A stretch of 64,000 nucleotides of DNA from Methylomonas sp. 11b. GTDB lineage: Bacteria > Pseudomonadota > Gammaproteobacteria > Methylococcales > Methylomonadaceae. The notes beneath the pieces are model-generated. The model was not told where the DNA came from. It searched no databases and worked only from the letters and a program-made list of their open reading frames with translations. This document shows, piece after piece, positions 39,862 to 47,902 of the stretch (position 1 is the first letter of the stretch; each line of letters opens with the position of its first letter). The stretch spans positions 1,509,586 to 1,573,585 of the forward strand of contig NZ_KI911557.1 of NCBI RefSeq assembly GCF_000515215.1, read 5' to 3'. A program made the translations under genes and the position numbers.

Positions 39862-40468
39862 CGGTAGGACACCTACACTACCTAGTTAAATGGGAATATC
39901 CTCCCGATACGTTTAAAGCGAAATGTATCACATATTTTTGAATGGTTGACGATATTTCGTCAAAACTTAACCTCCGGTAAAACGCCTGAGCAGCATGACT
40001 AAAGACCGGTTGGATTTTCTATTAACCCGGCCTGTAAATTCCTTGGAATCGTCATTCCCGCGACGCCGTTAGACCACGCAGAGAATCCCATATAGGCGCG
40101 GGGCTCTCGCCAGCGCCGAAGCGGCGATATTTAGGGGCGGAGTCAATAAAACCAGTTCGATGGCGATTTAGCCATCCACCATTTACACCCTCGCCGCCTA
40201 AAAATCCTCGCTTCGGCGCTGGCGAGATCCCCATACACCCAAAGCTTTATACCGACTTTTAATTGAGCAACAACCTGCAAAAGCCTCTACCGCCCCTGGA
40301 TCATTGACTCTTCCGCATACCTTGTACGACATTTCGTAAGCGATACGATATTTAGTGCTGAAATCAACAATTTCTTGTGCATTTTTTCACTATTTTTCAG
40401 AATGATCAGCCCATAAAATAATGCATAAACAATTACTTAGAATAATTACGGCGCACCCGATTTTCTAG
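39862..40468. other. Intergenic region upstream of the porin-like operon
   Basis: No gene is seen in this 600-bp stretch. It contains the promoter region of the operon (on the minus strand next to 39861) and a palindromic dispersed repeat at 40052-40240. The part 40241-40468 is AT-rich and could hold upstream activator sites for the sigma-54 promoter at 40469, but I recognise no motif. Confidence 0.4.
40052..40240. repeat. Long imperfect palindromic repeat
   Basis: The 24-bp arms at 40100-40123 and 40209-40232 match at 23 of 24 positions: CTCGCCAGCGCCGAAGCG on one side and CGCTTCGGCGCTGGCGAG on the other. The similarity continues weakly inward for another 30 bp. The spacer is about 85 bp. 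The left edge has the CGTCATTCCCGCGAC unit seen in other dispersed repeats. Confidence 0.75.
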
Positions 40469-40484
40469 TGGCATTGGTTTTGCG
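40469..40484 (+). promoter_or_regulatory. Sigma-54 promoter (-24/-12)
   Basis: TGGCATTGGTTTTGC fits the sigma-54 consensus TGGCAY-N5-TTGC exactly, with GG and GC at the right spacing. Transcription would start near 40495, about 80 nt ahead of the small zinc-ribbon gene at 40578. Confidence 0.75.
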
Positions 40485-40577
40485 ATGTGTAGCGTAGCTC
40501 TGCAATTACAAAGAGCCGGATACCGAACAAACTCATAGCGCATTATTTTCACACATTCCGATTACGAGGCGATCACC

Positions 40578-40766
40578 ATGAAAACACTCCAGCAGATTAC
40601 TCGTTGCAAACGGTGCGGCGACTTATTGTCAGCCCATGAAAAATCACATACCGCCCACGAAGGCCTCTGTGCATTTTGCGACCACATGCGTAGCGAAGCA
40701 TTAGAAATGCACCAAGAAATACATGCAAAAAATCGCGTGGCAAAAATTCACTTCAGATTGGTTTAA
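40578..40766 (+). CDS. Small CxxC zinc-ribbon-like protein
   Basis: A 62-aa protein with CKRCGDL near the start and CAFCDHM 30 residues later, a four-Cys zinc-binding arrangement, then a helical tail with several His/Glu (EALEMHQEIHAKN). There is a GAGGCG site upstream of the ATG. It lies behind a sigma-54 promoter, so its expression should depend on RpoN and an activator. Function unknown. Confidence 0.7.
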   Translation: MKTLQQITRCKRCGDLLSAHEKSHTAHEGLCAFCDHMRSEALEMHQEIHAKNRVAKIHFRLV

Positions 40767-40991
40767 GCATTGCCTTGCTATAAGGCTGGCCGCACCACAA
40801 TAAAAGACTGCCGATAACTATCGTTAGGCTTGGGACCACATTCAACCGGGTCGCGAAATAGCGTCGTTATTCAACGTCTTTGCCGGTCGCAGCGAACCGA
40901 TTGGCGCGAATCCCACAAAATGCGCAGCTGTTTGCGCATCAAAAAGGTCAGCTCGCTAAGTTTTTATAACCCCAACATAAGGAGACACACT

Positions 40992-41300
40992 ATGAATTCA
41001 GAAGAAATACTGAAAACCTGCGTACGCGAACTGAAGCGTTGCGGCATAAGCTTCGTGCTAATCATTATCGGCGTATTTCTGGCCACCCAAAACGCCCCCG
41101 CCGCCACCATCCCGAAGCACAAGCAATGCATGGGCAGTATGGATACAATTAACGCGCTTGCCTCACGCCCGCTTAAACCCGGCACTCGCCCTTTGGTCCA
41201 GCCGGTCAGTAATTCGCTCCATCATTTTCATACCAAACAAGCTTACAGCCAATGCGCCGGTAGCCTGACAGAAAACAAAGCGAGCAAACAATACAAATGA
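40992..41300 (+). CDS. Small hypothetical membrane-anchored or secreted protein
   Basis: A 102-aa protein, start MNSEEILKTCVRELKRCG, with one hydrophobic segment (SFVLIIIGVFLATQNAPAA, about residues 20-38) that looks like an uncleaved signal or TM anchor. The rest is polar with two Cys (KQCMGSM, YSQCAGS). An AAGGAGA site 8 nt before 40992 fixes the start; the frame is open upstream to 40830 without one. No family recognised. Confidence 0.6.
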   Translation: MNSEEILKTCVRELKRCGISFVLIIIGVFLATQNAPAATIPKHKQCMGSMDTINALASRPLKPGTRPLVQPVSNSLHHFHTKQAYSQCAGSLTENKASKQYK

Positions 41301-41437
41301 GCGTTTATCGGCTATCTGTATAGTATTGAAATGTCCGCGCGGACAACCCAAATAGTCATCCCGAACCCAAGCAACTCGACAAGGCTGTGTCAAAACGCCA
41401 CCGAGGATTTTTTTGCTCTGAATAGCAGCGGGCCAAT

Positions 41438-41611
41438 ATGCATCCGACCAGCCTGACCAGAATCAAATGTGCGATTGTCTTTATCGTGTTTATGCTGTTT
41501 AGCATCGGCCCCATCCCGATTACCAGCAGCATCGGTTTATACGTAGTGATTTTCAGGCCGCGTTGGTTTAAAGAGCTAGTGGACAAAATCTATAACGATA
41601 AAGCCAGCTGA
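41438..41611 (+). CDS. Small single-pass membrane protein
   Basis: A 57-aa open frame: basic MHPTSLTRIK, a TM helix CAIVFIVFMLFSIGPIPITSS, then IGLYVVIFRPRWFKELVDKIY. The positive flank and the RPRWFKELVDKIY tail look like a structured protein rather than chance. The ribosome-binding site is weak. Function unknown. Confidence 0.5.
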   Translation: MHPTSLTRIKCAIVFIVFMLFSIGPIPITSSIGLYVVIFRPRWFKELVDKIYNDKAS

Positions 41612-41741
41612 TATTCTCCTATCCTTTCGCTTCATTCTTACTCCATCACAGCCGTCTTTTATACAGCGATTGTTAATCAGCCCGGCGCAGTATAATAGGG
41701 CCGCAGAATGACATTGAACTTCCCAACCACTTTAACCATCG

Positions 41742-41897
41742 ATGACCGCTGACCGCGACCATATCCGGCCCAAAGCTGACAAAAACCTAGACTGCCGATT
41801 CTCTGTAGCCCCCATGCTGGACATTGCCAATAATGTTTATTTATATGGGTTTTCGGCTTTCTGGCGTACTATTGGCGGACTGATTTATCATTGTTAG
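41742..41897 (+). pseudogene. dusA: 5' fragment of dusA, cut by prophage integration
   Basis: The frame starting at 41742 ends CRFSVAPMLD, the N-terminal FMN-binding strand of tRNA-dihydrouridine synthase A (RRFSVAPMLDWTD in the family). After Asp27 the sequence changes to IANNVYLYGF and stops at 41897, so the rest of dusA is not here. DusA is a known prophage integration target, and phage-type genes begin right after this point. The 3' part should lie beyond the right end of the prophage. Confidence 0.8.
41808..41823. other. Candidate left attachment site in dusA
   Basis: The codons for PMLD (CCCATGCTGGAC) are the last point where dusA homology holds. In known dusA-inserted elements the crossover core lies in this conserved segment. 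The precise core cannot be set without the right end. Confidence 0.6.
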
Positions 41898-42153
41898 TCT
41901 TTTCTTCCCAGCACGATCCAGTAACGATTTTGAATGTGACGTTCATGCTAGGTAGCACACCCATTAAGTGTTTTTTACAAATACTTCCATCAATTAGGAA
42001 GCGATGGTGAATGCAGTCTTTACATTCTCTGGCATCAACCTCCCAAACTTTCACCCCGCACGATATGCACCAAGAGCCTTTTTCGTCTTGACGTCCCTGC
42101 GTTATGGTGTGGCGGCATGTATCGTTTTCGGTAAACATTAGATGTTTTTTCAT
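41869..42153 (-). CDS. Small Cys-rich phage protein
   Basis: A 94-aa protein with Cys/His pairs spaced as in zinc ribbons (CRHTITQ, WCISCGVKV, CKDCIHH, ICKKH). It is the last gene of the leftward early operon and runs across the tail of the truncated dusA frame, so it marks phage DNA from at least 41869. Function unknown. Confidence 0.6.
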   Translation of the reverse strand: MKKHLMFTENDTCRHTITQGRQDEKGSWCISCGVKVWEVDARECKDCIHHRFLIDGSICKKHLMGVLPSMNVTFKIVTGSCWEEKTNNDKSVRQ

Positions 42154-42165
42154 AATTTTTTATTT

Positions 42166-42516
42166 TTATAAGCATTCAAAAACCAATTCTATCCGTGGAA
42201 AGTTGCCGAGGATGTGCGGCGGGGTTGATGTGGTTTCGTTGAGAGTGTTTAGACGGCGCTGCTTCCTTACGCAAAATTCTGTTGCGCGTTTTTCTGCTGA
42301 CTCGCGGACGGTTTGCACGGATATAAATCCGGTGGCTGCGCGGTGAAATATTCGGTATTGTTCCGCGCCTGGTGTTGGCTGGCTGATCTGTGCATAGTCG
42401 CCACCGAAGACAGCGCCGTCAAATTCTGATTCTGAGGCGCTGATAGGTTGAATGGTTGATGTTTTCGCGCAGCCTGATGCTATTATGAGCAAAAGGATTG
42501 TAAATAGTGGTTTCAT
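42166..42516 (-). CDS. Small phage lipoprotein
   Basis: A 116-aa protein with a lipoprotein signal: hydrophobic MKPLFTILLLIIASGCAK with lipobox IASGC (Cys16). The mature part is polar. Early-operon lipoproteins in prophages are often surface-exclusion or Rz1-like factors, but no motif points to either. The operon context and lack of a partner spanin make Rz1 unlikely. Confidence 0.6.
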   Translation of the reverse strand: MKPLFTILLLIIASGCAKTSTIQPISASESEFDGAVFGGDYAQISQPTPGAEQYRIFHRAATGFISVQTVRESAEKRATEFCVRKQRRLNTLNETTSTPPHILGNFPRIELVFECL

Positions 42517-42602
42517 GAGATGCCTTGTTTTAAGTCCAACAGAAGCATAATCTGTTTTTTATTCTTCAGATAAAATTTTCCAAGCCTTTATAGTTTTATA
42601 TC

Positions 42603-43013
42603 CTAGTCCAGAATTAGCGTGGCGTTAAACTCTTGCTTATGTGACCACTCAAAACTAATTTGATCTTTATCATGTCCATATACATAAACCCTAATTCCAC
42701 TATCAATCCGCGCTTTTAGTTCGTCGCGCTCTTGTTCAGCTACCGATAGCTCATCAATAGCCTTTTCTAAATAATCAGCAAGTGCACAATCTGGTAGCAT
42801 TTCACCAAGCTTGTCAAAAATAACTTCGATAGATAAGTTTTCATCGCCTTCAAATTTTGTGTTGAAAACTGATAACAATTCGTCCCGCTCTTTTATTGCA
42901 TCTTCTAAGGCATAAGCGACATTTTTAACGTTATCGATTTGTTTTTGTAGATCCTTTCTAAGCTCGGCGGTTTCTTTTTCAAGCTGTTCTTGTCTATGTT
43001 CGAGGGTACTCAT
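42603..43013 (-). CDS. Hypothetical phage coiled-coil protein
   Basis: A 136-aa protein, the first ~40 residues a strong coiled coil (LEKETAELRKDLQKQIDNVKN), then two more helical blocks each ending in ERDEL. Overlaps the next gene by 4 bp (ATGA type), so it belongs to the same transcript. Function unknown. Confidence 0.6.
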   Translation of the reverse strand: MSTLEHRQEQLEKETAELRKDLQKQIDNVKNVAYALEDAIKERDELLSVFNTKFEGDENLSIEVIFDKLGEMLPDCALADYLEKAIDELSVAEQERDELKARIDSGIRVYVYGHDKDQISFEWSHKQEFNATLILD

Positions 43014-43234
43014 AAATACCTAGCCATTTCTTTTTTTGTTACGATTGTTTCCATTGTTGTATTAGGCGCGCGGAGCTTACCTATAAATACAGCACCTTTG
43101 ACACGCATTGACTTCCATTTGTCTGGCGTGTTTCCTAGCCATTCTCCGTAAAAAATATGGAATCCTTCCGGTACTGTTCCGAATTTATGTAGAGCCGCTT
43201 TGCCAAAGCTAGTATTATCCATTATGTCATTCAT
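43010..43234 (-). CDS. Hypothetical small phage protein
   Basis: A 74-aa protein with no recognised domain; a GEWLGNTPDKWKSMRVKGAVF segment suggests a small globular fold. It overlaps the coiled-coil gene by 4 bp and lies 2 bp after the gene upstream, so it is clearly in the same operon. Confidence 0.55.
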   Translation of the reverse strand: MNDIMDNTSFGKAALHKFGTVPEGFHIFYGEWLGNTPDKWKSMRVKGAVFIGKLRAPNTTMETIVTKKEMARYL

Positions 43235-43236
43235 AA

Positions 43237-43959
43237 TTATTCAACTCTCGTAAACGAAATAACCCACACCCAGGGGTTTAAGTCCCATGAGCCAATTCCG
43301 TTTATTTTTTCCCATAACAATTCATAAGCCGATTTTGCATCTAGCGCGAATATGTTTTCAGCGTCTATGCCGAATAATTTTATTGAGCCTTCCGAGCGTG
43401 AATCACTATTTCTAACGTAAGACGATACGATGCCCTCGGCAATAGCATCAGCCTCACTAATATCTTTTAATCGCTCGACTCTAACGCCTGTAATTTCCAG
43501 CATCGTCCGAGATATGGCTTTTGGCATAAAGCGGGCTAGGCGCTTGTGCCATGCTGGTGTTGACGGGTCATTCCGGTGACGGGATTTTCTAAACTCGGCA
43601 GGCGGATCAAAAATGGTTTCGGCGGTATCTGCAATAAACTGCCACTTCGCGCCGCCTTTTTTTGTTTTAACGCCGACAACCTGTTCCCAGTGTCCGAATC
43701 GATAGTGCTCTTCGCAGACATACAGTCTGTCGCCAGGTACGCCATATGGGCATAGCGCAATCAAATTTGTCATCCCTAGGCATTGATAAATGCCGGTTGA
43801 TTGTTTAAACCGAAATACTTGCTTAACGTCATCTGTTGTCGGGAATGGATCTCTTATTATTGTCGGCTGGATATTCAAAGCTCTGCGAGTCTGAGTTTTG
43901 CGATTTTCTAATATCGCTTTAACCATAGGCGCTGAAAATAATATTGGTCGCTCTTTCAT
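43237..43959 (-). CDS. Phage morphogenetic-protein family (ASCH-like)
   Basis: A 240-aa protein beginning KERPILFSAPMVKAILENRKTQTRRAL, the signature of a family often annotated as phage morphogenetic protein, related to ASCH/PUA RNA-binding folds. Later blocks GVPGDRLYVCE and RVERLKDISEADAIAEG also fit. In lambdoid phages it lies in early regions as here. The actual role is not established. Confidence 0.75.
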   Translation of the reverse strand: MKERPILFSAPMVKAILENRKTQTRRALNIQPTIIRDPFPTTDDVKQVFRFKQSTGIYQCLGMTNLIALCPYGVPGDRLYVCEEHYRFGHWEQVVGVKTKKGGAKWQFIADTAETIFDPPAEFRKSRHRNDPSTPAWHKRLARFMPKAISRTMLEITGVRVERLKDISEADAIAEGIVSSYVRNSDSRSEGSIKLFGIDAENIFALDAKSAYELLWEKINGIGSWDLNPWVWVISFTRVE

Positions 43960-43974
43960 AACTACCTCAACACA

Positions 43975-44199
43975 TCATATAGCAGGGTCTTCAAACAACA
44001 CTTTTGCCGCTTGGCGCATTCGATCAATCCTTTCTGTAAGGCAGCGGCAAGGTTCTAATGCGATGACTTGGCTTATCATTTCGGCGCCCGTTGGTTCTCC
44101 GACAGCGTGTTTCCCCGCGTTTTTAGGTACTGTAGGGGTAAGTTGCAGGTTATCGCCGCAGATTGAGCAAACAAACTTTGTTACGAGAAATTCGCGCAT
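43975..44199 (-). CDS. Hypothetical small phage protein
   Basis: A 74-aa protein with FVCSICGDN and PCRCLTERI, i.e. two Cys pairs that could hold a zinc ion. It lies between the ASCH-like and DUF4406-like genes with short gaps. The 3' end shows the same ACCTCAACACATCAT string on the plus strand (43974 and 44210 regions) as the neighbouring gene, a short direct repeat. Confidence 0.5.
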   Translation of the reverse strand: MREFLVTKFVCSICGDNLQLTPTVPKNAGKHAVGEPTGAEMISQVIALEPCRCLTERIDRMRQAAKVLFEDPAI

Positions 44200-44201
44200 A
44201 A

Positions 44202-44753
44202 CTACCTCAACACATCATCCGGATTCTTACCAAAGTGCAAGCACAGTTCGCTGGCAGTGTTTGAGCCCAGGCCGGTTAGGTGGCTGACCATGGCCCAGCG
44301 GGTGATTGAGGCGCGGCCTTTGGGCGGGTGTTTCATGTTCATCATGATGCGGTTTAATAGATCCGCTGCCGAAAACTCTTTACCATTTAGCGTTATGCCG
44401 CCAGCTGTCGCGCAGCGGGTTTGTCGTTTGATCTGCAAGGCTGCGCTGCCGTGTTCGATCAGGTCGGCGGCGTAGAAGCATGGGATTTCCAGCTTGCTAG
44501 CCAGCACGTATTGTTCGGATGCGCCTTTTGAGCGTTGCCAGTTGGGCAGGAAGGCGACGGTTTGACAGGTGAGCATTTGCCGGATGGCGTTGCGCTGATA
44601 GCCTAGCCAGGTGACGCACTTGGGAGGTGGGCTATCGGCGGGGTTTTCGACATGATAGCCTTTGTTGCGTAATTTTTGGGCATAGGAATGAAAGGCTGGG
44701 TAGTTGTAATTGGCAATTCCACTCATGGGGCCAGCCAGAAAAAGTTTGATCAT
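44202..44753 (-). CDS. DUF4406 domain protein
   Basis: A 183-aa protein. Residues 1-95 match the DUF4406 nucleoside 2-deoxyribosyltransferase-like fold: LFLAGPMSGIANYNYPAFHSYAQKLR, then VENPAD and ASEQYVLASKL. The C-terminal 80 residues, with ITLNGKEFSAADLL, look like a second phage-specific helical region. Overlaps the PrtN-like start by 4 bp. Enzyme activity not proven. Confidence 0.8.
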   Translation of the reverse strand: MIKLFLAGPMSGIANYNYPAFHSYAQKLRNKGYHVENPADSPPPKCVTWLGYQRNAIRQMLTCQTVAFLPNWQRSKGASEQYVLASKLEIPCFYAADLIEHGSAALQIKRQTRCATAGGITLNGKEFSAADLLNRIMMNMKHPPKGRASITRWAMVSHLTGLGSNTASELCLHFGKNPDDVLR

Positions 44754-44989
44754 TTGTTTGCCCCTCTGGCCATGGTGTCTAAGGCTTCGGCCAGATTGTC
44801 TATGTTGACCAGCCAGGGGGAACGTTTGCTGTCTCTGGCCCGATAGGGTTTTAAGTGCGGGAATTGTTTGCGCTCTGCCATGCGGTTGGCGGTGTATATG
44901 TCGGATATGCCGTAGAAGTCGGCGGCTACCACGGCCAGTTTGACGATTTTTTCCCCGTATTTTTGCAATAGAAAGTCAGCGGTGTTCAT
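44750..44989 (-). CDS. PrtN-like pyocin-activator family protein
   Basis: A 79-aa protein; the pattern MNTADFLLQKYGEKI, YTANRMAERKQFP, YRARDSKRSPWLVNIDNLAE is that of the pyocin activator PrtN family (usually RDSQKSPW). In Pseudomonas PrtN turns on pyocin genes; here, in a phage early operon, it may be a DNA-binding regulator. There is a Trp-containing motif rather than a full HTH. Confidence 0.75.
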   Translation of the reverse strand: MNTADFLLQKYGEKIVKLAVVAADFYGISDIYTANRMAERKQFPHLKPYRARDSKRSPWLVNIDNLAEALDTMARGANK

Positions 44990-45161
44990 GGGTTTTGTCC
45001 TGTATAAAGCTATCGCACGCGCCGTCTGTGTCGATCAGGCTGGTGACGTAGATGTAGGGTTTGGGTTGATCGTGGCGCATGGTGGTGAACCGGGCGCATT
45101 GGTGTTTTTTGTGGCATTGGGTGCCGTAGCAACGGGTTATGTCGTCGGGTAGTGGGATCAT
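44976..45161 (-). CDS. Small Cys-containing phage protein
   Basis: A 61-aa protein with CYGTQCHKKHQCARF (three Cys and a His) near the start. It overlaps the PrtN-like gene by 14 bp. Probably a small zinc-binding phage protein; function unknown. Confidence 0.5.
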   Translation of the reverse strand: MIPLPDDITRCYGTQCHKKHQCARFTTMRHDQPKPYIYVTSLIDTDGACDSFIQDKTHEHR

Positions 45162-45214
45162 GATTTTGCTTTGGCTCTGCTGTTTCTGAACCGTTCGGCT
45201 TGTCTGTCTTTAGC

Positions 45215-45316
45215 TCACCGTATGCAGTAGATGCGGCTGCGGCTGGTTGTTGCCACTTTGGCGCCGCAGTCTTTGCACACGATGGTTTTTAAGGGGTTAT
45301 GGCTAGAATGGGACAT
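45215..45316 (-). CDS. 33-aa zinc-ribbon-like microprotein
   Basis: The ATG at 45316 lies inside the end of the exonuclease gene, one frame over. It reads MSHSSHNPLKTIVCKDCGAK with one CxxC and a later YCIR before the stop at 45215. The overlap pattern (14 bp) matches the rest of the operon. Short, so moderate confidence. Confidence 0.4.
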   Translation of the reverse strand: MSHSSHNPLKTIVCKDCGAKVATTSRSRIYCIR

Positions 45317-45860
45317 GGGCACTGTGCAATAACAACTGGTATGCCCTGCTGATGTAGCGGGCTTGGTGTTTGGCGTCGGCTAAGGCGTTGTGTTTTTCGC
45401 CATCGAACGCGGTGGTTTTGGTGACGTTTTCGTTGCATAGTCGTTCTGCCACGTCTACCAAGGTGCGGGTGTCGCGTTCTTGCCAGTATTGCCAGGTCAC
45501 AAACCCATGGGCTTGGTGAGCGCTACGCAATATGACGCAATCGAAACTCGCACCGTTGCCCCAGATGGTTTTGGCTTGGTGCTTTTGGCGAAATACCGTA
45601 AAGTCCATTAGCGCTTCGTTGATGGTTTTGGCGTTTTTGTCCCAAAATACAGTTTTAGCGTCGTAGGGTTGTTTCATCCACCAAGCGACAGTCTCGGGGC
45701 TAATGTGGCCGTTTTTGGCGTTGTCTTTAAGCTGGATGGCTTGGTAATATTCCGCGCCGATTTCGCCAGTAGCTAGATCGAACATGCACGCGCCGATGCT
45801 GACGATGGCGGCGTTGGGCTGGGTGCTGAGGGTTTCCAGGTCTATCATTAAATCTTTCAT
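45303..45860 (-). CDS. DEDD-type 3'-5' exonuclease
   Basis: A 185-aa exonuclease of the RNase T/DEDDh type. Motifs: DLMIDLETLS (Asp and Glu), GASFDCVIL (second Asp region) and HNALADAKHQA (His and last Asp). This domain alone matches the exonuclease VIII-like (Rv2179c-like) proteins in phage operons, which may work in recombination or host RNA decay. It sits downstream of HTH genes in the leftward operon. Confidence 0.85.
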   Translation of the reverse strand: MKDLMIDLETLSTQPNAAIVSIGACMFDLATGEIGAEYYQAIQLKDNAKNGHISPETVAWWMKQPYDAKTVFWDKNAKTINEALMDFTVFRQKHQAKTIWGNGASFDCVILRSAHQAHGFVTWQYWQERDTRTLVDVAERLCNENVTKTTAFDGEKHNALADAKHQARYISRAYQLLLHSAHVPF

Positions 45861-45868
45861 GTTGATCC

Positions 45869-46459
45869 TTAAATGACGCCGGTCAGCAGGTCAATAAGCC
45901 AGTATTTGTCACAGGTGGCTATGTCGACGCTGGGTAGGCAGTTTTTGATGTATGCGCGCACGTCGGCGGCCGTGATGTTGTATTCGGGTTGGTTAACGTC
46001 TTTGCGCTGACTGGCTTTTAAATGGCCTGATTTAATGGCGCGTTGAATGGTGCCTTCGCTGCATCCCATTAGGCGCTGTAATTCTTTTATCGTGTAAAGG
46101 CCGGCATCTGCTCTGGCTTGGCGGCGATTGATCTGGATGTCGTTGAGTTTGCTTTTTACGGCATCTAGGCTGCGGCTGGGATGCCCTGCCCTGACCAATA
46201 TTTGGTTGATGGCATTAAGTGACTTATGGGCGTTGTTTTCCAGTAGCTCTATTTCTGCCGGGGTCCATTGTTTCCAAGTTTTGTAGCCGGCCCGCAAGCA
46301 GCCTATTTCCGCCGCTCGCCGGGTAATGCTGGATTGCGATATACCCAACCTGAGAGCCGCTTTGCCTACATCGCCGGTTTTTTTATGGCCGTTGAGGTAA
46401 GCTGTGCGAATAATCTTATCCATGCGGTCATCAAACTGAATGCGCTTATAACCGGCCAT
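45869..46459 (-). CDS. Phage DNA-binding protein with HTH motifs
   Basis: A 196-aa basic protein. An N-terminal HTH (GKAALRLGISQSSITRRAAEIG) and a second Myb/SANT-like segment (WTPAEIELLENNA...) are followed by LQRLMGCSEGTIQRAIKSGHLKA, a MerR-like helix. Three DNA-binding segments suggest a regulator or replication accessory protein. It is 3 bp downstream of the next gene. Confidence 0.65.
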   Translation of the reverse strand: MAGYKRIQFDDRMDKIIRTAYLNGHKKTGDVGKAALRLGISQSSITRRAAEIGCLRAGYKTWKQWTPAEIELLENNAHKSLNAINQILVRAGHPSRSLDAVKSKLNDIQINRRQARADAGLYTIKELQRLMGCSEGTIQRAIKSGHLKASQRKDVNQPEYNITAADVRAYIKNCLPSVDIATCDKYWLIDLLTGVI

Positions 46460-46462
46460 GGA

Positions 46463-47035
46463 TTACTCCGCTTCTTCCAGTTCGTTGACGTCGGCGCGGA
46501 TGGCTGCGAACAAAGCGCGCGTTGGGCCGCTGATGCGGTTGTCGCTTTCGTAGCTTTCCAGCAAAGCAAGCTTTGCTGATTTTTCTTGGATCGTGACCGA
46601 GGGTTTAGCCGATGCTTCGCGGATGATGTTAACGATGCGGAATAAGGCGTGGTCCAGGTCGTCGTTTAAATCGAATTGGATTTGCGGGTAGTGGGTATCT
46701 TCTTCTTGCTCGACCAGCTGAAGGGCTGCTTCCATTTGGTCGTCTGATACGGAGGGAGGTGTTTCGGTCACGTCTTCACCCTGTTCTTTTAAGGCTTGGT
46801 GCAAGGCTTCCTTGCCAGCTGGGGTTAGCGTGTGGATGTTGCCGCCCACGGCATCATGGGTACTGATTAGCTTAGGGCTACCGTTGCGCATGGCATAAAT
46901 CAACTTGCCGACGGTTGATGAATCTGGCAGTTCTGAGCCTGGTTGTTTTTTGGCGATGTTGTAAATGTCGCCGGTGGTCAACCCTTTGGGATGATCGGCA
47001 AGCGTTTGTAATATTTCTTGATGTCTGTAAAGCAT
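46463..47035 (-). CDS. Winged-helix phage protein
   Basis: A 190-aa protein. Residues 1-75 resemble a winged helix (LQTLADHPKGLTTGDIYNIAK, VGKLIYAMRNG, HTLTPAGKEAL), followed by an acidic linker and a helical C-terminal region. Likely regulatory or replication related; not a named family. Co-transcribed with the HTH gene downstream (3-bp gap). Confidence 0.6.
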   Translation of the reverse strand: MLYRHQEILQTLADHPKGLTTGDIYNIAKKQPGSELPDSSTVGKLIYAMRNGSPKLISTHDAVGGNIHTLTPAGKEALHQALKEQGEDVTETPPSVSDDQMEAALQLVEQEEDTHYPQIQFDLNDDLDHALFRIVNIIREASAKPSVTIQEKSAKLALLESYESDNRISGPTRALFAAIRADVNELEEAE

Positions 47036-47083
47036 GATAAGTCCTTGATAGCGCCTGCTTAACAGGCGCGGTTAGAATTAGGA

Positions 47084-47902
47084 TTAATAATTCATGGTGC
47101 CCAGGTAGGTTTCTACGCCTTCGGCATCGATATCGCCTTGCAATAGGTCTTTAAAGCAATTAGCGATTTCAGTTTGTTTAACCGGCAATTGCATGATCCG
47201 ATATTTGATGACAACCTGTTTTTGATCGTTTATCGCGCGCAGTTGGCACGTAAATAAAACCAGGGGGAAACCTTCATAGGGGATGCAATGAAAAGTGAAA
47301 TAAGCAGGTAATTCCTCTTGGCCGGCTTTGATTTCCACTTGTTCCAGGGTGCTACGGGCGGCGGCGTAATTACCTACGGTTTGCTCACTCTCGGCATTGG
47401 CATTGATTTTAAGTTTGCGCAAGGTGTTGATGGTTTTTCTAAAATCAAGACGTTGTTCTTGGTTATCAAAAAAGCTTATGTTGTCTGCCCAGTCTTCGGC
47501 AAAGTCGATTAGGGCTTGTTGTTCCAGTTTGGTGTTGTCATATTGCAGAATTGCTTGGTATTCCGGCGTTTTGATTAATGACAATTCTGCTTTGTGCGAG
47601 CCCCACAAGGGCTGATCAGGTCTGCCAAGATCCATAATGGCTTTAGATGTCATCGTGGTTTCATCGACAAAGACGGTACTGTCCGGCGTGCCGTGATCGT
47701 TGACGTATTTAATGTATTCGTCTATCAGGGTGGTTTTGTAGTTTCCCCGGAATCGAATTGGCGCATTTCCAAACTTTTCTAGGCCTTCCAGCTTGTAGTT
47801 TTCCGGCAGTAACGCAACATTGTAGTCAAGCGCGCTGAGTGTATTTATCTGGCTTTCGACAACTGATAGCGCCGATATGGTTTTGATGGCGGATGCATCC
47901 AT
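47084..47902 (-). CDS. DUF2303 (YfdQ-like) phage protein
   Basis: A 272-aa protein with the DUF2303 pattern: LLPENYKLEGLEKF, FVDETTMTSKAIMDLG, HKAELSLIKTPEYQAIL and FTCQLRAINDQ. The family is common in early operons of temperate phages near recombination genes; its role is unknown. It abuts the interrupted gene upstream, whose stop at 47902 shares one base with its start. Confidence 0.85.
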   Translation of the reverse strand: MDASAIKTISALSVVESQINTLSALDYNVALLPENYKLEGLEKFGNAPIRFRGNYKTTLIDEYIKYVNDHGTPDSTVFVDETTMTSKAIMDLGRPDQPLWGSHKAELSLIKTPEYQAILQYDNTKLEQQALIDFAEDWADNISFFDNQEQRLDFRKTINTLRKLKINANAESEQTVGNYAAARSTLEQVEIKAGQEELPAYFTFHCIPYEGFPLVLFTCQLRAINDQKQVVIKYRIMQLPVKQTEIANCFKDLLQGDIDAEGVETYLGTMNY

